DNA from: Pseudomonas saxonica
GTDB lineage: Bacteria; Pseudomonadota; Gammaproteobacteria; Pseudomonadales; Pseudomonadaceae
NCBI RefSeq assembly: GCF_007858365.1
Contig: NZ_VFIO01000009.1
Location: forward strand, 62,001 to 126,000
Reading direction: 5' to 3'
DNA: 64,000 nucleotides
The position numbers and the translations under genes are program-made. The notes beneath the pieces are model-generated. The model did no database searches and was not told the DNA's origin. It saw only the letters and a program-made list of their open reading frames with translations. This document shows positions 1-8,591 of this stretch, piece by piece. The stretch's first letter is position 1. Every line of letters starts with the position of its first letter.

Positions 1-1
1 C

Positions 2-373
2 ATTGTGGCGTGCAACTACGTGGACATTGAGTGGATGGTCGTAGGTTTCATGGCCTTGGCGTTCTTCGGCAAAGGGGTTGGCGCGCTGGGTTGGGCGGTG
101 GTGTCGGACACCTCGCCCAAGCAGATTGCCGGCCTGAGTGGTGGCTTGTTCAACATGTTTGGCAATATCGCTTCGATCACCACCCCGATTGTCATTGGTT
201 ACATCATCAGCGCAACCGGATCGTTCAAGTGGGCGCTGGTCTTCGTGGGCTGCAATGCATTGGTCGCCGTGTTCAGTTACCTGGTCATCGTCGGTCCGAT
301 CAAACGCGTAGTCCTCAAAGAACCACCGGCCAGCGGTCCAACAATCGTTGAGCTTTCACCTGCCCATAGTTAA
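2..373 (+). CDS. MFS permease, C-terminal part (probable D-galactarate/D-glucarate transporter)
   Basis: This is the 3' end of a gene cut by the window edge; the reading frame is open to base 2. The roughly 124 visible residues hold three hydrophobic segments with glycine-rich helices typical of the second half of major facilitator transporters, including the WAVVSDTSPKQIAGLSGG and FNMFGNIASITTP segments that I associate with the anion:cation symporter branch (GudP, GarP, ExuT). It lies 11 bases upstream of garD on the same strand, so an uptake role for galactarate or glucarate is likely. The family call rests on motifs and context; the substrate is inferred from the neighbour. Confidence 0.8.
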   Translation: MVACNYVDIEWMVVGFMALAFFGKGVGALGWAVVSDTSPKQIAGLSGGLFNMFGNIASITTPIVIGYIISATGSFKWALVFVGCNALVAVFSYLVIVGPIKRVVLKEPPASGPTIVELSPAHS

Positions 374-384
374 GGAACGGCGCC

Positions 385-1938
385 ATGACGTTGATTGAAC
401 ATTCCGACTCACCGCGCTCGATCCGCTTGCACCCGCGCGACAACGTGGCCGTGGTAGTCAATGACCAAGGCGTGCCTGCCGGCACGGTGTTCGCCGATGG
501 TCTGGTGACACTGGATTTCGTGCCCCAAAGCCACAAAGTCACCCTTGTGGACATCCCGCAAGGCGGCGAGGTTATTCGTTACGGCCAGACCATCGGCTAC
601 GCCTTGCAAGCCATTGAGCGAGGCCGTTGGGTCAATGAAGACCAACTGCGAATGCCCACTGCTCCGCCCCTGGACAGCCTGCCCATGGCCACCGAGGTGC
701 CTGAGGCCGCGTCGCCGCTGGAGGGTTATACCTTCGAGGGGTTTCGCAATGCGGATGGCACCGTCGGTACGCGCAACATTCTGGGCATCACCACCACCGT
801 TCAGTGCGTGACCGGGGTGCTCGATCACGCGGTCAAGCGCATCAAGGATGAACTGCTGCCGCGCTACCCCCACGTCGATGACGTAGTGGCGCTGACTCAC
901 AGTTATGGCTGTGGTGTCGCCATCACGGCGGCCGATGCTTACATCCCGATCCGTACAGTGCGCAATCTGGCGCGCAACCCCAATTTGGGGGGGGAAGCGC
1001 TGGTGATCGGTCTGGGCTGCGAAAAACTGCAGGCCGGGCAGGTCATGCACGAAAACGATCCCTCGGTGGATTTGAGCGACCCTTGGATGTACCGCTTGCA
1101 AGATTCCAGTCATGGATTTACCGAGATGATCGAGCAGATCATGGCGCTGGCTGAAGTGCGCTTGAAAAAACTCGACCAGCGCCGCCGCGAAACTGTGCCC
1201 GCATCCGAGCTGATTTTGGGCATGCAATGTGGTGGCAGCGATGCCTTTTCAGGTATCACCGCCAATCCGGCGCTCGGTTATGCCTCAGACTTGCTGCTGC
1301 GGGCGGGGGCTACGGTGATGTTCTCCGAAGTCACCGAAGTGCGCGATGCCATCTACTTGCTGACCTCGCGGGCAGAAACCCAGACCGTCGCCCAGGAACT
1401 GGTGCGTGAAATGGACTGGTACGACCGCTACCTGGCCAAGGGCGAAGCAGACCGCAGCGCCAATACCACACCGGGCAACAAGAAAGGCGGCTTGTCGAAC
1501 ATCGTTGAGAAGTCGTTGGGCTCCATCGTCAAATCCGGCAGCAGCGCAATCAACGGCGTGCTCGGCCCTGGTGAGCGGGTCACCCGCAAGGGCCTGATTT
1601 TTTGCGCAACGCCGGCCAGCGATTTCGTCTGTGGCACCTTGCAACTGGCGGCCGGGATGAACCTGCATGTGTTTACCACAGGCCGCGGTACGCCCTATGG
1701 GCTGGCGATGGCGCCAGTGGTGAAGGTCTCGACCCGTACCGAACTGGCGCGACGCTGGCCCGACTTGATCGACATCGATGCCGGACGTATTGCCACGGGA
1801 CGGGCCTCAATCGAAGACCTCGGCTGGGAACTGTTCCATTACTACCTGGACGTGGCCAGCGGCAAAAAACACACCTGGGCCGAACAGCACAAACTGCACA
1901 ATGACATAACCCTGTTCAACCCGGCGCCGATTACCTGA
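385..1938 (+). CDS. garD: Galactarate dehydratase
   Basis: A 517-residue protein of the UxaA/GarD dehydratase family, which removes water from galactarate to give 5-keto-4-deoxy-glucarate in sugar-acid catabolism. The N-terminal ~100 residues form the small SAF-like domain (RLHPRDNVAVVVND). The larger C-terminal part carries the family signature DGTVGTRNILG and the cysteine/histidine-rich stretches LTHSYGCGVAI, GLGCEKLQ and GMQCGGSDAFSG expected for the metal site. Length fits full-length GarD of about 520 residues. The ATG at 385 follows an AAGGAA-type ribosome site just after the permease stop, so the two genes are probably co-transcribed. Altronate dehydratase is the close alternative; the length and the permease neighbour favour galactarate. 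Confidence 0.88.
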   Translation: MTLIEHSDSPRSIRLHPRDNVAVVVNDQGVPAGTVFADGLVTLDFVPQSHKVTLVDIPQGGEVIRYGQTIGYALQAIERGRWVNEDQLRMPTAPPLDSLPMATEVPEAASPLEGYTFEGFRNADGTVGTRNILGITTTVQCVTGVLDHAVKRIKDELLPRYPHVDDVVALTHSYGCGVAITAADAYIPIRTVRNLARNPNLGGEALVIGLGCEKLQAGQVMHENDPSVDLSDPWMYRLQDSSHGFTEMIEQIMALAEVRLKKLDQRRRETVPASELILGMQCGGSDAFSGITANPALGYASDLLLRAGATVMFSEVTEVRDAIYLLTSRAETQTVAQELVREMDWYDRYLAKGEADRSANTTPGNKKGGLSNIVEKSLGSIVKSGSSAINGVLGPGERVTRKGLIFCATPASDFVCGTLQLAAGMNLHVFTTGRGTPYGLAMAPVVKVSTRTELARRWPDLIDIDAGRIATGRASIEDLGWELFHYYLDVASGKKHTWAEQHKLHNDITLFNPAPIT

Positions 1939-1952
1939 GTGGACCCAGGCCC

Positions 1953-2082
1953 GTAGCAGCTGCCGAAGGCTGCGTTCGATTGCGCAGCGATCGTAAAACT
2001 GAAAACTCGGTACAACCGACCTACCGAGCTTCCTGGATTTGCGACGACTGCGTCGTCGAACGCAGCCTTCGGCAGCTGCTAC
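1953..2082. repeat. REP doublet (REPIN-like inverted repeat), copy 1
   Basis: The first and last 27 bases (1953-1979 and 2056-2082) are perfect reverse complements beginning GTAGCAGCTGCCGAAGG. Each arm can also fold locally (for example CGACGACTGCGTCGTCG near 2042). It lies between the converging ends of garD and exbD, the usual position for Pseudomonas REP doublets. Related copies are at 4186-4317 and 44687-44824. Confidence 0.85.
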
Positions 2083-2097
2083 GTGAGAGAAGCCGTT

Positions 2098-2499
2098 TTA
2101 CTTCGCCGTAATCACCGACAGTTTGGTGATGCCCGCCCGTTCAATCGAGGCCATGGCGCGGGCCACTTCGCCGTAGTTCACGCCGTTGTCTGCCTGTAGT
2201 TGCACACGCACTTCAGGGTCTTTGGCTTTGGCCGATTTAAGGTTGAACTCCAGCACGTCCGGCTGCACTTCGTCCTTGTTGATGAACACTTTGCCCGTGT
2301 CGTCGATGCTCACCACCAACGGGTCTTTTTGCTCCACCGGGGCTACCGATTCGGTCTTGGGCAGGTTGATCGGGATCGAGTTGGTCAGCAGGGGCGCAGT
2401 GACGATAAACACCACCAGCAGCACCAACATCACGTCAACGAGTGGCGTGACGTTGATTTCGCTCATCACTTCATCGCTGTCTTGCGTCGAGAAAGCCAT
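2098..2499 (-). CDS. exbD: Biopolymer transport protein ExbD
   Basis: A 133-residue ExbD/TolR-family protein: short cytoplasmic N-terminus, one transmembrane helix at about residues 20-41, then a periplasmic domain. The signature EINVTPLVDVMLVLLVVF contains the membrane aspartate (D22) that carries protons in this family. With ExbB it forms the inner-membrane proton channel that drives TonB. It is the last gene of the minus-strand set tonB-exbB-exbD and starts one base after the exbB stop codon, which indicates translational coupling. TolR is excluded by the tonB neighbour and by the absence of tol-pal genes. Confidence 0.95.
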   Translation of the reverse strand: MAFSTQDSDEVMSEINVTPLVDVMLVLLVVFIVTAPLLTNSIPINLPKTESVAPVEQKDPLVVSIDDTGKVFINKDEVQPDVLEFNLKSAKAKDPEVRVQLQADNGVNYGEVARAMASIERAGITKLSVITAK

Positions 2500-2500
2500 A

Positions 2501-3226
2501 TCAGGAAGCCTCTTTGACGTTTTGACCGGCGCCGGTGGTCGCAGGCTTGTTCAACACCGGGTGCAACAGCACGCGGAATGCATTCTTTTGCGCAAGGCTG
2601 TAGAAGTCGTGGGCGAAGTCATCCAGGTCAGCGGCGGTCAGTTTCAGACGGCGCAGAAAGTAGTTGTAAACCAGTACGGCAGGCACGGCGACGGCAATAC
2701 CGACCCCCGTGGCCACCAGTGCCGCACCAATCGGCCCGGCCACGGTTTCGAGGCTGGCGGAACCTGCGGCACTGATGCCTTTAAGCGCCGACATGATGCC
2801 CCACACCGTGCCGAACAGGCCGATAAAAGGCGAGGTGCTGCCGATACTGGCCAGGATTGCCAGGCCAGTTTCCAGCGAGCGGCGTTCGCGCACGATTTGC
2901 TGACGCAGTGAGCGTTCGAGGCGGTCTTGATGGTTGATCGAGTGGCTCAAATCGGTGGCGTGAGTGCTTTCACCTACTTGTATGGCTGCATAGCCCGCTT
3001 GGGCGACGCGGGCTGCTGCACCGGGCGACTGGTTGGCGAGCTCGGCGGCCGAGTCCAGGCTGGTGGCCCCCCAGAATTGTTTAAGAAAGCGTTTGTCCTG
3101 ACGTTTCAGGCGGTTGAACTGCACGCCCTTGAGCAGGGCCAAGCCCCACGTGGCGACGGAGAAAATAATCAGCAGCCAGATGACCGCATGTTCGATGGAT
3201 TCAAAAGGGGACGCGATCAGGTTCAT
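2501..3226 (-). CDS. exbB: Biopolymer transport protein ExbB (MotA/TolQ/ExbB proton channel)
   Basis: A 241-residue protein with three transmembrane helices: about 15-35, then two in the second half within the conserved block LASIGSTSPFIGLFGTVWGIM and GPIGAALVATGVGIAVAVPAVLVYNYF. This is the MotA/TolQ/ExbB domain. It forms the pentameric proton channel around ExbD that energises TonB. I chose the ATG at 3226 because GGAG lies 9 bases upstream; an in-frame TTG six codons earlier would overlap that ribosome site. It lies between tonB (85 bases upstream) and exbD (one base downstream). Confidence 0.95.
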   Translation of the reverse strand: MNLIASPFESIEHAVIWLLIIFSVATWGLALLKGVQFNRLKRQDKRFLKQFWGATSLDSAAELANQSPGAAARVAQAGYAAIQVGESTHATDLSHSINHQDRLERSLRQQIVRERRSLETGLAILASIGSTSPFIGLFGTVWGIMSALKGISAAGSASLETVAGPIGAALVATGVGIAVAVPAVLVYNYFLRRLKLTAADLDDFAHDFYSLAQKNAFRVLLHPVLNKPATTGAGQNVKEAS

Positions 3227-3310
3227 GGTGTGGCTCTCCAACAAGGCATTGAGTCGTGTGTAGCGATGCGCCTTTTGTCAGGTAGCCCGCAGGATTCGAT
3301 AGGGGTGTAA

Positions 3311-4123
3311 TCAGTTGATCTTGAAGTCGATGGGCACGCTCACCCAGCCGTCCTGGGCCACATCACCCTGTTTGGCCGGGACAAAACTCCAGCGTTTGAC
3401 AGCGGCCAGTGCGGCGTCATCCAGCGGGGTGCGACCGCTGCTTTTCTGGATCTGGATTTCGCCCGGTTTGCCACTCGCCAGCACGTGTATACGCAGCAGT
3501 ACCGTGCCCTCCCAGCCGCGACGCATGGCCAGCGACGGATATTCCGGCGCCGGGTTGTGTAAGTAGCCGGCGTTGGCGGAGGCAGGGGTCACCGGTTTGG
3601 GCGCAGCGGGAGCGGGGGGCGCGGGTGCAGCAACGGGCGGCGCGGGCGGCGCTGGAGGTTGCTTGACCGGTTTGGCCACGGGTTTGGCCACCGGCTTGAT
3701 GACCGGCTTGGGCTTGGGCTTGGGTTTGGGTTTGGGAGTCGGTTTGGCGGCCAGTTCATCGACGACAGGCGGCGGTGGCTCCACGACTGGCTGTACCACA
3801 GGTTCAGGCGGCGGGGGCGGTGTTTCAATTACCGGCGCTGGCGCGGAAAACTCGATGGTCATCGGTGGCACTTCCGGCGGCACGATGGGCAACACGGTGG
3901 CCGGTGACTGGCTTACCCAATAAATCACCGCGCCGTGCAGTGCTATGGCAAACAGCCCCAGCAACACGGCCTCGCGACGGCTCAAAATCCGCTTGGGTGC
4001 GCTTTGCAGGCGTAACAGCGCCAGCGGTCCGCGATAGATCTGCCCCAGATCGACCAACTCGCCGATCGGTGCCTGGCGCCACAACGCCTGCGGCACAGCG
4101 CCTGCGGTTTGGACATTACCCAT
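3311..4123 (-). CDS. tonB: Energy transducer TonB, with N-terminal cytoplasmic extension
   Basis: A 270-residue TonB that spans the periplasm to deliver energy from ExbBD to outer-membrane receptors. Residues 52-70 are the membrane anchor, with the family-typical histidine (H63). A proline-rich rod with PKPKPKPKPK and VAKPVAKP repeats covers about 80-185. The TonB C-terminal fold is at about 190-270 (PEYPSLAMRRGWEGTVLLRI ... RWSFVPA). About 50 residues precede the anchor, whereas E. coli TonB has almost none; P. aeruginosa TonB1 also has such an extension. ATG at 4123 follows GGAG at a 7-base spacing. It is the first gene of the tonB-exbB-exbD set. I saw no convincing Fur box upstream. Confidence 0.95.
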   Translation of the reverse strand: MGNVQTAGAVPQALWRQAPIGELVDLGQIYRGPLALLRLQSAPKRILSRREAVLLGLFAIALHGAVIYWVSQSPATVLPIVPPEVPPMTIEFSAPAPVIETPPPPPEPVVQPVVEPPPPVVDELAAKPTPKPKPKPKPKPVIKPVAKPVAKPVKQPPAPPAPPVAAPAPPAPAAPKPVTPASANAGYLHNPAPEYPSLAMRRGWEGTVLLRIHVLASGKPGEIQIQKSSGRTPLDDAALAAVKRWSFVPAKQGDVAQDGWVSVPIDFKIN

Positions 4124-4185
4124 TGAATGACTCCACAGTGAAGGTCGTTTAATGGGTCAGAGCAATAAGTGTGCCCGCACCTGCT

Positions 4186-4317
4186 GTAGCCGCTGCCGCA
4201 GGCTGCGTCCGGCGGCGAAGCCGTCGTAAATTCAGCGACTTGAAGGGCTGCGTCGCGCGCGTCGGGGCAGGTTTTGCGATTGCTACGCAATCGGACGCAG
4301 CCTGCGGCAGCTGCTAC
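4186..4317. repeat. REP doublet (REPIN-like inverted repeat), copy 2
   Basis: The ends (starting GTAGCCGCTGCCGCAGG at 4186 and finishing CCTGCGGCAGCTGCTAC at 4317) are reverse complements over about 26 bases with one mismatch. It belongs to the same family as 1953-2082. An open frame runs through it into the downstream gene, but those first ~76 codons are repeat DNA, not protein. Confidence 0.85.
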
Positions 4318-4398
4318 GAATCAGCAGCATTGCTGCTGCGCTGTTGCTGGGCCAACACTTGCGCCGCCTCGATTAGCAGTGGTGTCTCAGGGAATGAG

Positions 4399-5736
4399 AT
4401 GGCAATATGCTACCCCGTTTTGAGCACCCCCTCTTTTCCAACGCTCACTGCCGCCATTCTGACAAGGACTCGTTGGATGCTCGTTGCACTCGTCGTCTTG
4501 AACGCGATCTATCTGATTTGCAGCCTGTTGTTCAACGCAGAACTGTTGAATATGGCCGGGGCCGACATCCCTCTCAAACAACTCGAAGCACTGGAACTCT
4601 TCAGCCAACTGTTGGCCTCGACCAGTATGTGCTTGCTCGTTTGGCGCCTGTGCTACCACCGTTTCAAAGACAAAGGCCGGGTGTTGTGGGTCTGGCTGGC
4701 CGCCTCGACGCTGATCGTCACGCCTGCCACCTGGTGGTTCCAGGGCGCTGCGCCGGACTGGATTGCAGAGCAATTCCCAGGCGCGTTACGGGTCAGCAGC
4801 TTGTACGCCTACGTGACTAAAAAAGGGCTGCTTTACGACTCGCTGACTATTCAGGGGTTGCCCTATAAAGCGTACAAGGATCGGGGCGAGGGCAAAGCCT
4901 TTATCGCCAACCTTGGCGTGCTGATGAGCGTGCAGGGTTCTTATGTAGAACGTATCGACAGGAATTTTCAGGGTTTTGCCGCCGCCGTTTTTCGGGGCTA
5001 TACCGTGCGAAATGGTGAGGCGTTGTACGAGCGCCTGACAGAAAACGCTGTCCCTTCGGCCGAGGACATCATACGGGCCTACGCAAAACTTGAAGGCCTG
5101 CGCGCCGCTGGGATAGGTGGCAACGACCACAAGCCGATCCCCTGGCCGCGTGCAGGGCGCGATCTGGGCTACACGCCGTCCCTTGACGAATACGCCCGCT
5201 CTATCCAGCCGGGTATCCGCAGTCGCGACGCGTTGATGGCCACCCCCGAAATTCGCCATATGGCCCAAACCACATTGGGCCCGCTGTATGTGAAGGGGAT
5301 GAACCTGTTCGCCACCCGCGAGCAATTTCAGGGTTACCTGCCCGCCATTGCCGACAACATGGCCGTTGATGTCGCCCACACCGACATCAAGGGGCTGGAA
5401 GGCCTAAATGTGGTCAAAAACATGTGGTTCATCCCCTTTTCTTTATTGAGCGGCTTGTTCTTCGGCGCCATCAGTCTGGTGGTCTTGATCATCTCCAGTA
5501 TTGAAGCCTTGAGACCGCTGCGTCGCCGTATCCGCTTTGTGCGACCCCTGGCTATAGCCGTGATTGTCGTTGTGCCGCTGGCGCTCAGCAACGGCATCGT
5601 CGACTCCGCGGGTTACCGCGATGCCTTCAGAAGTCAGGGGCGGCAACCGGTGTTGGTGGCTTCGGTATTCGACTGGGCCATGACCTCGCAAGCCATGCTT
5701 TACAACCTTACAAAACCTCTGCTGAGAGCGGAGTGA
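4399..5736 (+). CDS. Integral membrane protein of unknown function (first gene of a four-gene envelope cluster)
   Basis: I do not recognise this protein. From the ATG at 4399, preceded by AGGGAATGAG, it has 445 residues. The in-frame sequence upstream is REP repeat. Hydrophobic helices are visible at about 26-45, 68-85 and 95-113. A roughly 230-residue polar domain follows (115-343), then helices at about 345-368 and 382-398 and a short tail with a further weakly hydrophobic stretch. The topology is therefore membrane bundle, large soluble domain, membrane bundle. The soluble domain contains IPWPRAGRDLGYTPSLDEY and has no catalytic motif I can name. The gene ends 24 bases before a lipoprotein gene on the same strand, so shared transcription is likely. 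Confidence 0.8.
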   Translation: MAICYPVLSTPSFPTLTAAILTRTRWMLVALVVLNAIYLICSLLFNAELLNMAGADIPLKQLEALELFSQLLASTSMCLLVWRLCYHRFKDKGRVLWVWLAASTLIVTPATWWFQGAAPDWIAEQFPGALRVSSLYAYVTKKGLLYDSLTIQGLPYKAYKDRGEGKAFIANLGVLMSVQGSYVERIDRNFQGFAAAVFRGYTVRNGEALYERLTENAVPSAEDIIRAYAKLEGLRAAGIGGNDHKPIPWPRAGRDLGYTPSLDEYARSIQPGIRSRDALMATPEIRHMAQTTLGPLYVKGMNLFATREQFQGYLPAIADNMAVDVAHTDIKGLEGLNVVKNMWFIPFSLLSGLFFGAISLVVLIISSIEALRPLRRRIRFVRPLAIAVIVVVPLALSNGIVDSAGYRDAFRSQGRQPVLVASVFDWAMTSQAMLYNLTKPLLRAE

Positions 5737-5760
5737 TGCGACACACAAGGGAGAGTCACC

Positions 5761-6618
5761 GTGCGTAAAAAGTTCATCGTATCCATGCTCGCTGTAGCGA
5801 TTGCGACCAGCTCTGGCTGCGCCCAAATGGGCAATATCAACAAGCAGCAATACGGCACCGCCATCGGCGCTGTTGCGGGCGCTGTCGCCGGATCGTTTAT
5901 CGGCAGTGGCAACGGCAAAATCATTGCGGTGCTGCTGACCACAACCCTCGGTAGTTTGATCGGCAACAAGATCGGCGCCATGCTCGATGAACAAGACAAG
6001 CAAGCCCTGGCACTGCGCACTCAACAAGCGTTGAACCAGTCCACTACGGCGTCTGCACAGCCAGTGAAGTGGACCTCTGCGCACTCCGGTGCGACGGCCG
6101 AAATCGTGCAGGGTAAAGAGTTCACCCAGAGCAAAACGGTTGAAGTGAAGCGCGCGCCGAAGATCGCAGCGGTGCCTTCGCTGCAATTGATCAACGAGCC
6201 GTACATGACCAAAAGCAGCTCCAACGTGCGCTCGGCTCCCAACAAGAATGCCAGCAAGGTCGGTGGCCTCAAGCCCGGCACCGAGTTCACGGCCGTGGGT
6301 TCGACGGGCGACTGGATTCTGGTAGGGCGCAAGGGCGTGACCGTGGGTTACGTGCACAAGGATCTGGTGCAACCGTCCTCGGTGGCTCTGGCCAAAAACA
6401 TCAAACCGGCGGTCAACCTCGACGACATGAACGTCTCAGCCGACAAAGAAACCAAAGCGTTCGACCTGGACGCTATCCCGTCGCTGCAAACCCAGCAAGT
6501 GGTCGCAGAGACCTCGTGCCGCCCGGTGACCGTCAGCCTCAAAGCGGCCAACGGTGACAACGAGCAAGAGAACAACACGTTCTGCAAACAAGCCAACGGC
6601 ACCTGGGAACTCATTTAA
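5761..6618 (+). CDS. Glycine-zipper and SH3b-domain envelope protein, probable lipoprotein
   Basis: A 285-residue exported protein starting at GTG 5761 behind AAGGGAGAG. A signal sequence ends at TSSGC with a candidate lipid-modified cysteine at 20; the residues before it are a weak lipobox. Residues about 33-76 are a glycine zipper (GTAIGAVAGAVAGSFIG and LGSLIGNKIGAML), as in 17 kDa surface antigen/OmpA-like glycine-zipper proteins. Residues about 148-205 form a bacterial SH3 domain (SSNVRSAPNKNASKVGGLKPG, DWILVG, GYVHKDLV), a fold often used to contact peptidoglycan or peptides. The C-terminal 70 residues carry two cysteines. The downstream gene begins 8 bases after the stop. Domain calls are from motifs; the role is unknown. 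Confidence 0.8.
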   Translation: MRKKFIVSMLAVAIATSSGCAQMGNINKQQYGTAIGAVAGAVAGSFIGSGNGKIIAVLLTTTLGSLIGNKIGAMLDEQDKQALALRTQQALNQSTTASAQPVKWTSAHSGATAEIVQGKEFTQSKTVEVKRAPKIAAVPSLQLINEPYMTKSSSNVRSAPNKNASKVGGLKPGTEFTAVGSTGDWILVGRKGVTVGYVHKDLVQPSSVALAKNIKPAVNLDDMNVSADKETKAFDLDAIPSLQTQQVVAETSCRPVTVSLKAANGDNEQENNTFCKQANGTWELI

Positions 6619-6626
6619 GGACCCCC

Positions 6627-8591
6627 ATGAAGAACCATGCACTCGCTCTCGCAGTGGTGAGTGCTTGCGGCCTTGTGCCTCAAGCGTACTCACATGAATT
6701 AGCGTACTCCAAGTCTGAACAGATCCACGTGTTGGTAGAAGGGGACGCGACCAACTGGTGCAAGCCTGAAATCGCCATCACCATGCAACGTCCCGTTTGG
6801 GATGATCAGAAACCCTTGAACGGCCTGCTCAGCAAGCTGCCCTTTATCCTTGGGCAAGAATGCCCGAGCGCCAAGGTCAGCTGGAAAGCCGTCGATGCCA
6901 AGGGGGCGGTATACGCCACAGGCGTCGGCACGGCGACCCAGATGGGCCTCGCGACCTTGACTGCAGCCCCAGCGGTGGTTGAAGCGCCGGTTGCCGCGCC
7001 AGTTGCGGCTGAAACGCCAGCACCCGCACCCGTGGTTGCGCCAGTTGTTGCGCAAGCACCGGCCCCTGTTGCTGCGCCGGTTGCAGCACCAGCACCGGCT
7101 CAGGTCGCTGCACCGGTTGTTGTCGATGCGCCAGCACCGGTTGTTGCCGCCCCTGTTGCACAAGCGCCAGCAGCAGTAGCGCCCCCGGTTGTCGCTCAAG
7201 CCCCAGCTCCTGTTGCCGCCCCAGCACCGATCCCGGCACCTGTGGTCACACCGGTCAGCATCGAGCCTGCCGTTGTCGCGCCACAAGCGCCAAAAGCGGC
7301 AATTGCCGCTGCCCCCACGGCTGATTTCGGCCGCTCGCTGGTTGTGGGCAACAAAAACCTGATGACGATCACTGACGGCGCAGGCTGCAAGTGGCTGCTC
7401 AGTAAAACCGCCATGGATTCCAGCGACCCGAGTATCGCGTTCGCCTCGTCACCGGCCATGCCCTGCGCAGCCTCCGGGTACGCCGAAGGTGAGTTCGACA
7501 AGGTGCGTTGGTCGATCCCCAACACCTATCGCGGCGACTCCTGGAACCGTGCCTACGTCCACCCGAGCGGCCTGATGTTCAGTCAGTCGACGGCCCCTGT
7601 GGTCAAGGGCAAGGCGCTGTCGTACCTGAGCCCCAATGCCGATCAAGCCTTGTTCGAGTTAGGTGAAATCCCGGCCCGCAGCATGAAGGTCTACTTGGCG
7701 TTTGATCGCTCGCGCTACCGCGTGCTGACACCGTTCAACAGCGACCCGTATTACGTGGCGGTCACCACGAACGAAGCGTTTGCCCTGGACCCGGTTCAGT
7801 ACAAACAGGCCGTGACTGAGATTTTTCAGCTGATCAAAACCCTCTCGCCGACCACCGCGCGGGTTAACAACCTGTTTATCGCCAAGAACCTGGACACGCT
7901 CTACCCAGAGGGTTACAGCTCCAGCGACGACCTGAAAATCGTGCGCACGCGCATGGGTGAAAACCGTGGTGAGTTCTATTTTGATGTACGCGAAGGCACC
8001 AATTTCAGCCAGCGCCGTGAAGAGTTGCGCGTGCGCGAAGCCCGTCGTCAGCTGGAGCAACAAGCCCGCTTGCACGCCCGCATTCTGGAGCGCTACGAGC
8101 AGCTGAAAAACGGCATGAAGGCGTTTGAAGGTCGCGAGACGGAAGCGCTGGCGCAAATGGCCGGTATCAAAGTGGCGTTCCCGGCACCGATGGTGCTGCT
8201 CAACCCGTCGAGCTCAAAATCCGCTGAGCCGATGATGATCCACGTCACCGGTAAACGTGGCGATTTCTATGACATCGACTTTCCGCGCAAAGGCCGCGTG
8301 CAGGCTGAGACCGATCTGGAAGAACAGTGGTACGTGCTCTATGCCGCCAACATGACGCCTTACGTGCCGCTGGTGGATGGCCGTGCCATTCCGACCTACC
8401 GCGTGTACTCGGCGGGCATCCCCGAGGCGTGCGCACAGGATCACTGCGCCGACCGTGTGTCCTTCGGCGTAGTGCTGGCCAAGGAGTTTCCAAATGCCGG
8501 AATCGACTTTAGCTGGACCCCTGACGTGTCCCAGCAGTTTGTGAATGCCTGGCAGCAAGCATCTGCCCAAGTTGAGGCCTCGTCCCTATGA
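6627..8591 (+). CDS. Secreted protein with long proline/alanine linker, function unknown
   Basis: A 654-residue protein with a signal peptide (about 1-22, cleavage near QAYSHE). A small N-terminal domain (23-112) contains two cysteines. An extremely low-complexity Pro-Ala-Val linker covers about 113-220, built of APVVA/APAPV units. A larger C-terminal domain follows (235-654), containing a charged, probably coiled-coil helix at about 459-510 (REELRVREARRQLEQQARLH). The linker resembles periplasm-spanning or wall-spanning spacers such as that of TonB. I do not recognise the globular domains. The stop codon overlaps the next start (ATGA at 8588), so the next gene is translationally coupled. Confidence 0.78.
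   Translation: MKNHALALAVVSACGLVPQAYSHELAYSKSEQIHVLVEGDATNWCKPEIAITMQRPVWDDQKPLNGLLSKLPFILGQECPSAKVSWKAVDAKGAVYATGVGTATQMGLATLTAAPAVVEAPVAAPVAAETPAPAPVVAPVVAQAPAPVAAPVAAPAPAQVAAPVVVDAPAPVVAAPVAQAPAAVAPPVVAQAPAPVAAPAPIPAPVVTPVSIEPAVVAPQAPKAAIAAAPTADFGRSLVVGNKNLMTITDGAGCKWLLSKTAMDSSDPSIAFASSPAMPCAASGYAEGEFDKVRWSIPNTYRGDSWNRAYVHPSGLMFSQSTAPVVKGKALSYLSPNADQALFELGEIPARSMKVYLAFDRSRYRVLTPFNSDPYYVAVTTNEAFALDPVQYKQAVTEIFQLIKTLSPTTARVNNLFIAKNLDTLYPEGYSSSDDLKIVRTRMGENRGEFYFDVREGTNFSQRREELRVREARRQLEQQARLHARILERYEQLKNGMKAFEGRETEALAQMAGIKVAFPAPMVLLNPSSSKSAEPMMIHVTGKRGDFYDIDFPRKGRVQAETDLEEQWYVLYAANMTPYVPLVDGRAIPTYRVYSAGIPEACAQDHCADRVSFGVVLAKEFPNAGIDFSWTPDVSQQFVNAWQQASAQVEASSL

Noticed and set aside
3573..3923. 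Gly/Thr-rich frame on the plus strand opposite tonB
   Set aside because: It is the complement of the TonB Pro/Lys repeat region.
4171..4398. N-terminal extension of the membrane protein at 4399
   Set aside because: It translates the REP doublet 4186-4317 and gives a Cys/Ala/Arg-rich sequence without sense.
6699..7286. Arg/Cys/Trp-rich frames opposite the Pro-Ala linker
   Set aside because: They mirror the repeat tract of the plus-strand gene.
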